Shown in pieces: positions 35,536 through 43,685 of a DNA stretch of 64,000 nt (position 1 is its first letter; every line of letters starts with the position of its first letter). The DNA lies in contig NZ_JALHAG010000012.1 of assembly GCF_022819085.1 (NCBI RefSeq), positions 62,001-126,000 of the forward strand, given 5' to 3'. The notes beneath the pieces are model-generated. The model made no database searches. It saw only the letters and a list, made by a program, of their open reading frames with translations, and was not told where the DNA came from. Source of the stretch: Planococcus ruber. Its GTDB lineage: Bacteria; Bacillota; Bacilli; Bacillales_A; Planococcaceae. Position numbers and translations under genes: made by a program.

Positions 35536-36891
35536 ATGGGAAAAAAGGGCTCAACAAATGCAGTAGGAAAAGATGAAGCTTTAGCAGCGATTCCAGGGGA
35601 TAAACGTCAGCACTGGCTGACACCAGCAATGATTTTTGGAGGATTGGAATTTACAATACCTGTCCTGATGGTAGGGGCGACACTTGCAGGTGCATTCGGC
35701 ATGTCGGAGATTTTCTGGATACTGCTTGTTTCTTTATTTATTATCCAATGGATCGGCAATGCGGTTGCTGGATACATCGGTGCCAAAACAGGCCGTTCTT
35801 CTTCCGTTATTGCCCGTACTAGTTTTGGAGCTGCCCAAGCTAGATTTATCGTCGGAATGACCATTTTCATCGTGTCTCTCGGATGGTGGGCTTTACAGAC
35901 AGCGGTTGCCGGAAATGCCATATCAGCCATGCTCGGCATTGACTATGAAAATGAATTTATGCCGTGGGCGATTGTTACTGTAATTGTGGGCTTGCTGTTC
36001 GCAATCCCATCTATCATTGGTTATGGTTCAATGAAATGGACCGATTACATTGCAGTTCCAGCAGGACTTTTGCTAATCATTGGCGGTATTTTTTATGCGC
36101 TTCAAAATACAGGTTGGAGCACCATTATGTCATGGCGTCCGGAACCATCCATGACTTTCCTTGCTGCATTGAGCCTGGTAATCGGAATCAACGTTTCGCA
36201 GTGGGTGATCGCTTCCGATTATACACGTTATGCAAAACCGAAAGTTAAAGACAACGTTCTAATTCCGCTTGGTATTATCGCTGTTGGGTTCCCGTTATTC
36301 TATGTCGGTGCAATCATGTCAGTCGGTGTTGGAGATGCCGATATCGTAAATGTCATGATGAATCTTGGCTTCCCGGTTTGGGGCTTCCTGATCCTTTGGT
36401 TTGCGACTTGGACAAGCCAATTAGTCAATAACTATAGTATGGGCTTGGCTATGGCGAATATCTTCAATGTCAATTCTAATAAAGGCCGTGCTATTTTGAC
36501 ATTAATCGGTACTATCATCGCGATCATTATCGCTTTAGCAGGAATTCTGGATTATTTCATGGACTTCCTTTATATGACGGCATTGATCTATCCAGCTATT
36601 GCAGGAGTCATGATGGCTGATTTCTTCTTGATCCGAAAGCAGCAATGGGTGGACAATAAAGGGTGGAACTGGATGGCAACGATTGCGCTTGTAGTGGGGG
36701 TGCTGGTCGGTTATTTAACACAGTACGTCAATACGTTCGGAATTCCAGCTGTCCAATCGTTAATCGCATCAGGAATTGTTTACTTTGCAGTAATGAAAGT
36801 AAAAGCAGCCGTCAAACCTGATCACTTCACAGGGCTAGTTAAGGCAGAAGCAACAAATCCTGAATTGGATCAGAAGACAGAATTGGTTTAA
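35536..36891 (+). CDS. NCS1 family permease (cytosine/purine/hydantoin type)
   Basis: A 451-residue permease with about twelve hydrophobic segments, CodB-like. Recognisable blocks are the N-terminal GGLEFTIPVLMVGATLAGAFG, YIGAKTGRSSSVIARTSFGAAQARF, INVSQWVIASDYTRYAKPK and ADFFLIRKQQW. NCS1 proteins import nucleobases, allantoin, hydantoins or related rings with protons or sodium. Being last gene of the cassette, it probably imports the HyuAB substrate. AAGGGGG with seven-base spacing supports ATG 35536. Confidence 0.88.
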   Translation: MGKKGSTNAVGKDEALAAIPGDKRQHWLTPAMIFGGLEFTIPVLMVGATLAGAFGMSEIFWILLVSLFIIQWIGNAVAGYIGAKTGRSSSVIARTSFGAAQARFIVGMTIFIVSLGWWALQTAVAGNAISAMLGIDYENEFMPWAIVTVIVGLLFAIPSIIGYGSMKWTDYIAVPAGLLLIIGGIFYALQNTGWSTIMSWRPEPSMTFLAALSLVIGINVSQWVIASDYTRYAKPKVKDNVLIPLGIIAVGFPLFYVGAIMSVGVGDADIVNVMMNLGFPVWGFLILWFATWTSQLVNNYSMGLAMANIFNVNSNKGRAILTLIGTIIAIIIALAGILDYFMDFLYMTALIYPAIAGVMMADFFLIRKQQWVDNKGWNWMATIALVVGVLVGYLTQYVNTFGIPAVQSLIASGIVYFAVMKVKAAVKPDHFTGLVKAEATNPELDQKTELV

Positions 36892-36944
36892 AAGATTGAG
36901 GAATTCGTTTTTTACGAGCACCTGATTGAAATATTAGAATAAAA

Positions 36945-36974
36945 AAGCCATCGCCAAAGCGATGGCTTCCTTTT
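36945..36974 (+). terminator. Rho-independent terminator of the hydantoinase cassette
   Basis: AAGCCATCGC / GCGATGGCTT stem, four-base loop, then CCTTTTAA. It is preceded by an A run, so it may work in both directions. Confidence 0.8.
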
Positions 36975-36982
36975 AAGAGATT

Positions 36983-37010
36983 GGCTGTTTTTCGCGAGCG
37001 AAAAACAGCC
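36983..37010. other. 13-bp perfect hairpin before the right direct repeat
   Basis: Arms GGCTGTTTTTCGC and GCGAAAAACAGCC with a two-base centre. It ends two bases before the 27-bp repeat copy at 37013. No equivalent hairpin stands before the left copy. Confidence 0.7.
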
Positions 37011-37012
37011 GC

Positions 37013-37039
37013 TTTTAGGCATACAGCGGGTTTTTGCAA
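37013..37039. repeat. Right copy of the 27-bp direct repeat flanking the hydantoinase cassette
   Basis: Identical over 27 bases to 30615-30641. It is followed directly, and in 21-bp register, by array D. Confidence 0.85.
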
Positions 37040-37143
37040 TTCCGCAAACAAACTTCAATATTGCGCAAATAACCATGCGTATTGCGCAAACAAAAGCAGT
37101 TATTCCGCAAACAAAATATAAAATTCCGCAAACAAACCACACT
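37039..37143. repeat. Five-copy 21-bp phased array (array D, ATTSCGCAAAYAAA core)
   Basis: Units of 21 bp begin at 37039, 37060, 37081, 37102 and 37123. The core ATTSCGCAAAYAA is conserved and close to that of array A; the last seven bases vary. It lies between the cassette terminator and the terminator of a convergent small gene. Confidence 0.88.
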
Positions 37144-37171
37144 CCGCCGTCACTCAAAACGCTCTAAAACT

Positions 37172-37201
37172 AAAAAAGCCTGAAGAGGATCCCATCCTCT
37201 C
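37172..37201 (-). terminator. Terminator of the small membrane protein gene
   Basis: On the minus strand AGAGGAT, GGG, ATCCTCT, then TCAGGC and six T, seven bases after the stop of the 55-residue gene. Confidence 0.6.
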
Positions 37202-37207
37202 CATGCC

Positions 37208-37375
37208 TTATGTATCGCTTCTCAAACCAAGCTCCAATTTCTTTTTTTCAAGCGCCACTTGATCGCGCTTCAGTTCAATCTCAGCCAACTTCACTTTCGC
37301 CTTTTTGTTCATTTCAAAACCGATCAAGAAAAGAAAGCCGAGGCCAAGAATGGTGCCCATCATCAATAATTCCAT
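37208..37375 (-). CDS. Small membrane protein, 55 residues
   Basis: Short gene with a clear ribosome site (GGAGGCG, five bases before the ATG). The product begins MELLMMGTILGLGFLFLIGFEM, one membrane segment, followed by a charged helical tail rich in Lys and Glu (NKKAKVKLAEIELKRDQV...). This layout resembles small single-span proteins of Bacillales of unknown role, with a likely coiled tail in the cytoplasm. No family name can be given. It has its own terminator and is not obviously tied to neighbours. Confidence 0.6.
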   Translation of the reverse strand: MELLMMGTILGLGFLFLIGFEMNKKAKVKLAEIELKRDQVALEKKKLELGLRSDT

Positions 37376-37427
37376 CAAATCGCCTCCGTAGCTAAAATAC
37401 GGACGAGCCTAAAAAAATTTCAAAAAT

Positions 37428-37697
37428 TTAACAAATTGTCATTTCGCCCATTTCAATCTCGCCGCTTTGGTCGTCGACAAAGTCTTTGCCGGACGCGCAA
37501 TTCGCCTCGTTTTCCCATTCGACGACATACCTGCCCTTGACATGTTCGACGGAAACCAAGTGGACCTTGCCGATAGGTCCTTCATGATCATCAAGCACAA
37601 TTTCCACTGCTTGTGTCTCGGTAATCTTCGCCTCTCCATAAAAGCAGCCTGATAAAACCAAAACCGCGCCGCCCAATAAAACCAGCAAGCTCTTCAT
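37428..37697 (-). CDS. Small putative lipoprotein
   Basis: An 89-residue secreted protein: MKSLLVLLGGAVLVLSGC shows a signal peptide with lipobox LSGC (Cys18). The mature part is small and acidic, with KITETQAVEIVLDDHEG resembling a PepSY-like start and two further Cys residues (ANCASG and the C-terminal TIC). I chose the Met with AAGGAG eight bases upstream; the longer frame runs into the HutG-like gene. Function unknown. Confidence 0.65.
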   Translation of the reverse strand: MKSLLVLLGGAVLVLSGCFYGEAKITETQAVEIVLDDHEGPIGKVHLVSVEHVKGRYVVEWENEANCASGKDFVDDQSGEIEMGEMTIC

Positions 37698-37746
37698 TGC
37701 CATCACTCCTTTTCCAGTAGACGGAAACGGCTCAAAAGAAGTTACA

Positions 37747-38694
37747 TCAATGGAACGCCGCCAGCATTTCAGCCAGCAAATAAGCCGCCAGTTTTGCCGT
37801 CTTGCCGTGTTCATCAAGTTCCGGATTGACTTCACATAAATCGAAGCTGATGATCTTTTCGTTTTCGACGATATGCCACAGCAATTGCCGCACGATGGCC
37901 GGCTCCAATCCGAAAGGCGACGGGGCCATGACGCCGGGTGCATACAACGAAGACAAGGCATTCATCGACAGGCTTAAGAAAACCGCGTCGTGTTCATGGC
38001 AGAACGCATCGATGACGGATTGGGCTTGCTGGATATTGCCCATCGCAAACTCTTCAGCCAAGACAAAGCGGGCGCCCAATGCTTCTGCTTTATTGAACAT
38101 GGTGCGGGTATTTGCGAGCGGCTGGATGCCGAGTGCCAGCACTCCGCTGTTTGCATCGGCTTCAAGAATTTGGCGGAACATCGAGCTTGCAGTCGGCGGT
38201 TCCGCCTCGCGCAAATCGAAATGCGCATCGATGGTGATGATGCCGATTTTGGCATCTGGTCCCGCAAATTGCCGAACGCCTAGGTAGTGGCCGTATGCCG
38301 TTTCGTGGCCGCCTCCTAAAATGATCGGAATCGTCGATTTCAGTAGGCGTTCAACATGTTCGCCGAGTTCGCGCTGCGCCTTTTCCATCGCATCGCCTTT
38401 GCACATCACGGCACCGACATCGATCGTCTTTCGGTCGCCGAGGTGGTAAGGGAGATCCGCAAGGTGGCGGCGGATTTCGTTCGAAGCTTCTGCTGCCCCG
38501 GGTTTGCCGCCGAGGCGCCGTACGCCTTCGTCGCATTCAAAACCGAGAATAGCAAAAGGCGAGCCTTCTGACGGCACTTCATCCGTGCCGAGAAATTCGA
38601 CGGCCTGGTGAAAATAAAAACTGTGGCGGTCAGTTTTACTGTCGATGCGTCCATGCCAAAAATGTGATTTCGGTAATTTATACAAATCCAACAC
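37747..38694 (-). CDS. Arginase/agmatinase family protein, formimidoylglutamase (HutG)-like
   Basis: Ureohydrolase-fold protein of about 315 residues. The first metal motif GGGHETAYGH and the second DAHFDLR are intact. The third motif, which in the family reads SxDxDxxDP or a near variant, here reads SLSMNALSS before YAPG, so one or both metal-ligand Asp residues appear replaced by Ser and Asn. C-terminal SFDLCEVNPELD keeps the conserved Glu. HutG would release formamide and glutamate from formiminoglutamate, but no other hut genes are nearby. The start is uncertain between GTG 38694 and TTG codons just inside it; GGGGGTG lies there. Confidence 0.7.
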   Translation of the reverse strand: MLDLYKLPKSHFWHGRIDSKTDRHSFYFHQAVEFLGTDEVPSEGSPFAILGFECDEGVRRLGGKPGAAEASNEIRRHLADLPYHLGDRKTIDVGAVMCKGDAMEKAQRELGEHVERLLKSTIPIILGGGHETAYGHYLGVRQFAGPDAKIGIITIDAHFDLREAEPPTASSMFRQILEADANSGVLALGIQPLANTRTMFNKAEALGARFVLAEEFAMGNIQQAQSVIDAFCHEHDAVFLSLSMNALSSLYAPGVMAPSPFGLEPAIVRQLLWHIVENEKIISFDLCEVNPELDEHGKTAKLAAYLLAEMLAAFH

Positions 38695-38766
38695 CCCCGG
38701 ATTGATGGAATTTTATCGTGTTCTTATTCCTTATTGTAATGAATTTTTGATTTCTTTGCTCAAAAA

Positions 38767-38798
38767 AATCCCCTCAGAAAGAGAAATCTAAGGGGATT
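38767..38798 (-). terminator. Rho-independent terminator
   Basis: On the minus strand AATCCCCT, a loop of 16 bases, AGGGGATT and a further T run, just after the stop of the four-TM gene. Confidence 0.8.
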
Positions 38799-38805
38799 AC
38801 GTATT

Positions 38806-39195
38806 TTATTCTTTTTCTGTCACGAACGTTACAACCAAGAACAGGAAGAACGCGATCAGCAGCAAGCTGCCGCCAACGATAAAGTAAATCATGACAAAGG
38901 TTTCATTCCAATTGAACGGGTTTAAATTATACAGCCACATGCCGCTTGTCAGCATGAACGCACCGGCCATAGCTACGATGCTGTGGATCGTGACGAGCAG
39001 TTTGAAACGGACGGTATAGACGCGGTAGAAAATCCCCCAGGCAAAAACGGACAGCCAGCCGACGAGAAGTATGTGGGCGTGAATCGGGCGAAGGGAATAG
39101 TCCATTTCGCCGGCCATCATCGACCCTAAAAAGGTACCGAACAGCCCAAACACGGCTGCGACTTGAATTAAGCGTATACTCCAAACTTTTTCCAT
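38806..39195 (-). CDS. Four-TM protein resembling part of heme-copper oxidase subunit I
   Basis: A 129-residue membrane protein with four hydrophobic segments. The stretch RPIHAHILLVGWLSVFAWGIFYRVY resembles the HAHLNLLGWV segment found in cbb3-type oxidase subunit I and in small unassigned membrane proteins related to it. Too short to be an oxidase by itself. AGGAGG with eight-base spacing supports the second in-frame ATG at 39195. It sits 16 bp downstream of the histidine kinase gene and may be in the same transcript, perhaps as a redox or heme-linked accessory; that is speculation. Confidence 0.65.
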   Translation of the reverse strand: MEKVWSIRLIQVAAVFGLFGTFLGSMMAGEMDYSLRPIHAHILLVGWLSVFAWGIFYRVYTVRFKLLVTIHSIVAMAGAFMLTSGMWLYNLNPFNWNETFVMIYFIVGGSLLLIAFFLFLVVTFVTEKE

Positions 39196-39211
39196 TAACA
39201 TTTCCTCCTAA

Positions 39212-40597
39212 TCAAGTTTCATCCAGCGAAAAGCGGATGGTGAAGGTGCTGCCGACACCGACTTCACTCGTCACGTCCACCAAGCCGTGATGCAAAGCGA
39301 CAATCTGTTGGACAATGGATAGCCCAAGTCCCGTGCCGTCTTTTTTGCGGGCGGCATCGACCCTGTAAAAGCGGTCGAACAGCTGGCCGATTGCCGGTTC
39401 GCTGATCCCGATGCCGCTGTCTTTGAATTCCACAACCACTTCGCTCCCGGATGCCTGCAGCGTGATTTCGATGCTGCCTCCGGGTTTATTGTACTTAATG
39501 GCATTGGTCAATAAATTCTCCCAGACGTTTTCGAGCAGTTCCGCGTCGCCGAAGAACGACAGCGGCGCGAGCTTATAGGAAATATCGATGTCTTCTTCCT
39601 CCAGGCGCCAGCGGTATTTCTGGACAACGCGCTTCAGTTGCTCATCGAGCGGAAACGCTTTTTGCTTCATCGGGTACGCGCCTTGGTCAAGCGACGTGAG
39701 CAGCAGCAATTGCCGCGTCAAACTCGACAGCCGTTTCGCTTCCTGGTCGATGATCGCCGTATAGGCGAGCCGGTCGCTTTCGGCCAGATTCGGCGACGCC
39801 AACAGGTCCGCGTAGCCTTGGATGTTCATGAGCGGCGACTGGAAATCGTGCGATACGTTGCTAATAAACGATTTCCGCGCCAGATCGTTATGCTTCAATT
39901 GCGTCTGCATCAAATTGAAGCTCTCCGATAACTGGCCGATTTCATCGTTGCGCTGGATGTTCAACGGGTAATTATAGTTTTCCTGCGCAATGTGTTTCGT
40001 CGCTTCGGTCAGCTGGACAATCGGCCGCGTCAATTGCCGGGCGAGCCAAATCATGCCGGCGATGCTGACGATGGCAATGGCCAGGACAAACGCGATCAGG
40101 ACCGAGTGGATATCTGCACCGACCAGTTTCGTATCCGGCCGGATAAAGAGGCCGTAAGATTCACCTTCAAACTCAAAAGGCACGCCGACCGTATTATGAA
40201 GCTGATTGGTGAAGTGGGCAATCATGAAAATCCTGCTCGATAAGTTGTCGATGCCGGTATAAATTTCGCCGTCCGTCAACACGCGCTCGGCTTCTTCAGG
40301 CAATTCGGTATTGTCAAAAGCGTCTCCGTAAAAAGTCTTTTGCCCCGTACTGTCTACGACGGCTAGCTGATAGCCGAGGTTCGAGACGGATTCGAGGTAG
40401 CCGGCAAAACTGTCTTGCGAATGGGGCGCCATGTTCAGGCTGGAGACAATTTCATCCGCAATCTCGAGATTTTGCTCGATTGCCCGTTCTTTCATGACGG
40501 TTAAATAAAATCCGTTTGCCAATGTAAAGCCAATCACAATGGCTACGAGCAAAATGAACAGCGTTGCAACGATAAACTGCCGGTACAAGGTTTTCAT
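39212..40597 (-). CDS. Sensor histidine kinase (HisKA/HATPase)
   Basis: Membrane sensor of 461 residues: first membrane segment (about 8-33), extracytoplasmic sensor region (about 35-165), second segment (about 166-187), HAMP (about 188-240), HisKA with phosphoacceptor His250 (SNVSHDFQSPL) and HATPase with the N box NLLTNAIKYNKPGG, G1 DSGIGI and G2 GTGLGLSIV. It overlaps its response regulator gene by four bases. The signal is unknown. The next gene upstream on this strand, beyond the regulator, encodes an MMPL transporter that may be a target. Confidence 0.92.
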   Translation of the reverse strand: MKTLYRQFIVATLFILLVAIVIGFTLANGFYLTVMKERAIEQNLEIADEIVSSLNMAPHSQDSFAGYLESVSNLGYQLAVVDSTGQKTFYGDAFDNTELPEEAERVLTDGEIYTGIDNLSSRIFMIAHFTNQLHNTVGVPFEFEGESYGLFIRPDTKLVGADIHSVLIAFVLAIAIVSIAGMIWLARQLTRPIVQLTEATKHIAQENYNYPLNIQRNDEIGQLSESFNLMQTQLKHNDLARKSFISNVSHDFQSPLMNIQGYADLLASPNLAESDRLAYTAIIDQEAKRLSSLTRQLLLLTSLDQGAYPMKQKAFPLDEQLKRVVQKYRWRLEEEDIDISYKLAPLSFFGDAELLENVWENLLTNAIKYNKPGGSIEITLQASGSEVVVEFKDSGIGISEPAIGQLFDRFYRVDAARKKDGTGLGLSIVQQIVALHHGLVDVTSEVGVGSTFTIRFSLDET

Positions 40598-41265
40598 TTC
40601 GGTGCCTCGAGCTTGTAGCCTATGCCTCGGAGCGTATGGATTTCCACGTCGGCTCCGTAGCGTTTCAGCCGTTCGCGGATGCGGTTGATATGCGTATTCA
40701 AAGTCATTTCGTTGCCGTCATGGTCTTCGCCCCAGACGTAATCCATCAGAAGGGAGCGCGGCGTTGCCTGATTGGCGCGCGACACGAGAAGCGACAGCAA
40801 TTCGAATTCTTTGAGCGGCAGGATCAAGGTTTCGTGGCCGATCGCCACTTCGAAATTGCGGCGGTTGATCGACACATTGCCGGCTTGCAGGTTTTCCTGC
40901 ACGGCACGTTCCGAGCGCCGCAGCACGACCGCAACCCGGAACAGCAATTCCTTCGGCTCGAACGGCTTCACCATATAATCTTCCGTGCCGGACAAAAATC
41001 CTTTTTCTTTATCTTCCAACTGGCCTTTAGCGGTCAATAGGATTACGGGAATCGCCAAGTCCTGCGTCAGGATCCGGGTCAATTCATAGCCGTCCATGCT
41101 GGGCATCATCACATCGACAATCGCCAAATCGACCTGGATTTCTTCCAAAAGCAATAACGCTTCTGCCGCATCGTTGGCCCGGAATACCGTATAGCCTTCT
41201 TTTTCAAGGTGGATCACCACCAATTGCTGGATATATAAGTCGTCGTCAACGACCAGTATTTTCAT
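40594..41265 (-). CDS. OmpR/PhoB family response regulator
   Basis: A 223-residue regulator: receiver domain (about 1-115) with acidic pocket VDDD, phosphoacceptor Asp51 (AIVDVMMPSMDGYE) and Lys in LLTAKG, then a winged-helix DNA-binding domain (about 128-222; LTLKEFELLSLLVSRANQATPRSLLMDYVWG-like). It is coupled to the downstream kinase by overlap. Separated from the MMPL gene upstream by a terminator and about 65 bp. Target genes are unknown. Confidence 0.93.
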   Translation of the reverse strand: MKILVVDDDLYIQQLVVIHLEKEGYTVFRANDAAEALLLLEEIQVDLAIVDVMMPSMDGYELTRILTQDLAIPVILLTAKGQLEDKEKGFLSGTEDYMVKPFEPKELLFRVAVVLRRSERAVQENLQAGNVSINRRNFEVAIGHETLILPLKEFELLSLLVSRANQATPRSLLMDYVWGEDHDGNEMTLNTHINRIRERLKRYGADVEIHTLRGIGYKLEAPK

Positions 41266-41284
41266 GGGAAATCCTCCTGTCAGT

Positions 41285-41314
41285 AAAAAGCCCGGCGCGT
41301 ATGCCGGCCGGACT
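41285..41314 (-). terminator. Terminator after the MMPL transporter gene
   Basis: On the minus strand AGTCCGGC and GCCGGGCT pair (one G-T), followed by TTTTTAC. It separates the transporter from the two-component genes. Confidence 0.7.
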
Positions 41315-41331
41315 CTTTTATTATGAAGGGT

Positions 41332-43431
41332 TTACTTGTCTTTTTCAAAAAACAATATCAGTGCCGGAAGCAGCATGCCGCGCACTAAGAACGTATCGAT
41401 CAAAATGCCGATTGAAACCATGAAGCCGAAAACGAACAAGTCGGCGATTGGCATCGTCGTCAGTGCTGCGAATGTGGCTGCCAGGATGATGCCGGCAGAA
41501 GAAATGACGCCGCCGGTATTCTTGATCGCGATTTCAAGCGCATCTTTGACTTTATGCAGTTTGCGTTCTTCCATGAAACGCGAGACCAAAATAATGTTGT
41601 AGTCGATGCCGAGCGCGACCAGGAAGATGAACGCATAGACCGGAACGCGGGTACTGATGGCATCAAAGCCGAACAACACATCGACCAGGAAAATTCCAAG
41701 GCCGAGCGCCGATACGTACGACAAGAGAATCGTCGCCATCATGTAAATCGGCATTTTCCACGAACGCGTCAAAGCGAACAAGAGCACAAGGATCAATAAA
41801 GTCTCGAGAAGGACGATTTTGTAGATGTCGCTGTTATTGACTTCGCGTTCGTCTACAAGTTTCGGGGTAATGCCGCCGAAATACGTCTCGCCGTCAATGC
41901 CTGCATCGTTAAGCAAGGCCGGGCTGTCGCTGCGCAGTTGTTCCACAAAATCCAGCGCTTCGGTTGTATACGGGTTAAGCGATAAGGCGATGCTGAATTT
42001 TGCGGCAGTGCCGTCTTCTGTCTGGCCGGACAAACGGGCCGATGCCACTTCGTCATAAGCCGTCAATTGTTCCGAAAGGGCTGCGGCCGCTTCTTCTGAA
42101 ATCGGCTCCTCGCTTTCCACCAGCAAAGTGGACGGCGCGATTTCGCCTTTTTCAAAGTTCTGTTCGACAATTTCATAGCCGACGCGGGAAGGCATGTCTT
42201 CAGGGAACGATTTCACCGTGTCGAATTCAAAATCAAGATTGAATACATTCAATGCTGAAATGATCATCAATACAGCGACTAGGCCGCCGGAAAGAACGGG
42301 TTTATTGACCACAAATTTTGCGACCGGCCCCCAGATGCCGTGCTTCACTTCTTTTGCTTGGCCGTATTTCGGCACTTTCGGCCAGAACGCTTTGCGGCCA
42401 AACAGCGTGAAGAGCGCCGGGATCAATGTAATGGAAGCGATCATGATGATGAATACCGCTGTCCCGAAGATCGGTGCAAAGTTCGCGTAATCGCGGAAGT
42501 CGGCAAAGAACAAGATCAGCATCGCAGCAAGCACGGTACCGCCGGCAAAGAACACCGGTTCACCGGTTGCGCGCATCGCGTGTTTCATTGCTTCGTATTT
42601 ATTTTCATAATGGTTCAGTTCTTCGCGGAAGCGCGAGAAGACAAATAGCGAATAGTCGATGACGGCCGCAAACAAGAGAATGCTCATGATCGACGTCGTT
42701 TGGCTCGTCAGTTCAAGTCCGGCCGCCCCCATGAACGCCAAGGTCTGGTTCACGACCTGATACACAATGATCGTCGCCAGCAGCGGGATGAAGGCGAGCA
42801 GCGGTGAACGGTAAATCACGATCAACAAGACCAAAATGATCAACACCGTCGCGATCAATAAAACAAAATCCGCTTCTTCAAATAGTTTCACCGTGTCGCC
42901 GGCAATTCCGGCAGGTCCTGTGATATAAAATTCCATGTTGTCGTACCCGGCAGCAATTTCATTGCCGATGTCAGAAGCTTCGTCGTTGATTTCCACGAAG
43001 TCTGCACTGCCGAGTCCGGCTTCAAGCGTCATCGGGATAATCATCGTCGACTTGTCTTCAGAGAAAAAGCCTTCGAGGGCAGGAGGCGGCAGCTGGCTGA
43101 TGTCGACAATTGAGTCGATGCCGTCGATGTTAGCTTCAGTGATGCCCGCTAGGATTTCTTTTGTCGCTTCAAGGTCCACTTCGCCATCAGAATGATGGAA
43201 GACCAAAATTCCAGGCGTCCCTTGATCGTTCGGGAAGTATTCCTTCAGTTTGTCGTCGGCAATGATCGATTCCGCATCATCCGGCAGCGATTGGAAATTC
43301 GCCACTTTGTAGTCGTTGAGGCGCGGACCCATGCTGAGTCCAAGCATCAAGACCACCCAGAAGATCAACGTGATCGTCATCCCTTTTTTCGTCGAGACCC
43401 AATCCGTGATCGGGTTCAAAAATTTATTCAT
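41332..43431 (-). CDS. MMPL family (RND-like) transporter
   Basis: A 699-residue membrane protein with the MMPL repeat: one segment plus a large outer domain (about 40-190) and a cluster of five segments, repeated in the second half. The blocks AAVIDYSLFVFSRFREELNH and VALGIDYNIILVSRFMEERKL are the paired signature of MmpL/YdfJ proteins. Substrates of such proteins are lipids or drugs and cannot be predicted. I start at ATG 43431, with AAGGAG nine bases before it; the longer frame upstream is AT-rich and noncoding. The promoter region contains a small dyad ATTGA-ATA-TCAAT near 43490. Confidence 0.88.
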   Translation of the reverse strand: MNKFLNPITDWVSTKKGMTITLIFWVVLMLGLSMGPRLNDYKVANFQSLPDDAESIIADDKLKEYFPNDQGTPGILVFHHSDGEVDLEATKEILAGITEANIDGIDSIVDISQLPPPALEGFFSEDKSTMIIPMTLEAGLGSADFVEINDEASDIGNEIAAGYDNMEFYITGPAGIAGDTVKLFEEADFVLLIATVLIILVLLIVIYRSPLLAFIPLLATIIVYQVVNQTLAFMGAAGLELTSQTTSIMSILLFAAVIDYSLFVFSRFREELNHYENKYEAMKHAMRATGEPVFFAGGTVLAAMLILFFADFRDYANFAPIFGTAVFIIMIASITLIPALFTLFGRKAFWPKVPKYGQAKEVKHGIWGPVAKFVVNKPVLSGGLVAVLMIISALNVFNLDFEFDTVKSFPEDMPSRVGYEIVEQNFEKGEIAPSTLLVESEEPISEEAAAALSEQLTAYDEVASARLSGQTEDGTAAKFSIALSLNPYTTEALDFVEQLRSDSPALLNDAGIDGETYFGGITPKLVDEREVNNSDIYKIVLLETLLILVLLFALTRSWKMPIYMMATILLSYVSALGLGIFLVDVLFGFDAISTRVPVYAFIFLVALGIDYNIILVSRFMEERKLHKVKDALEIAIKNTGGVISSAGIILAATFAALTTMPIADLFVFGFMVSIGILIDTFLVRGMLLPALILFFEKDK

Positions 43432-43685
43432 GTGGTGACACTCCTTTTTCATTTTAAGAATAATTTCCTCCTTAGCATAGCGGACGAATATAAATTGAAT
43501 ATCAATTTTCCGTGGCGAGAGTTTGAACAGTTTTTGCAAAAGCTCAATAATAAATCAGAGCGCTAGGGACAAGCGTTAAAAAGAGTGAATTTTCCATACA
43601 CTCTATGTATCTGCATGGTATAATTCATATTAAATGATAGATGCGTTCGGTTGGGGAGAGTTTATTTTGAAAAGGAGCGATGGGA

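Noticed and set aside
30642..37012. Integrative element with its own recombinase
   Set aside because: All genes between the 27-bp repeats are metabolic or regulatory; no integrase, transposase or tRNA target is present.
26154..37143. CRISPR arrays
   Set aside because: Units are only 21 bp with 10-14 bp cores and variable parts of 5-10 bp, too short for CRISPR, and no cas genes are present.
36912..37157. Minus-strand frame over array D with repeated F-V-C-G-I heptads
   Set aside because: Same reason: seven-codon periodicity of a noncoding array. It also crosses the cassette terminator.
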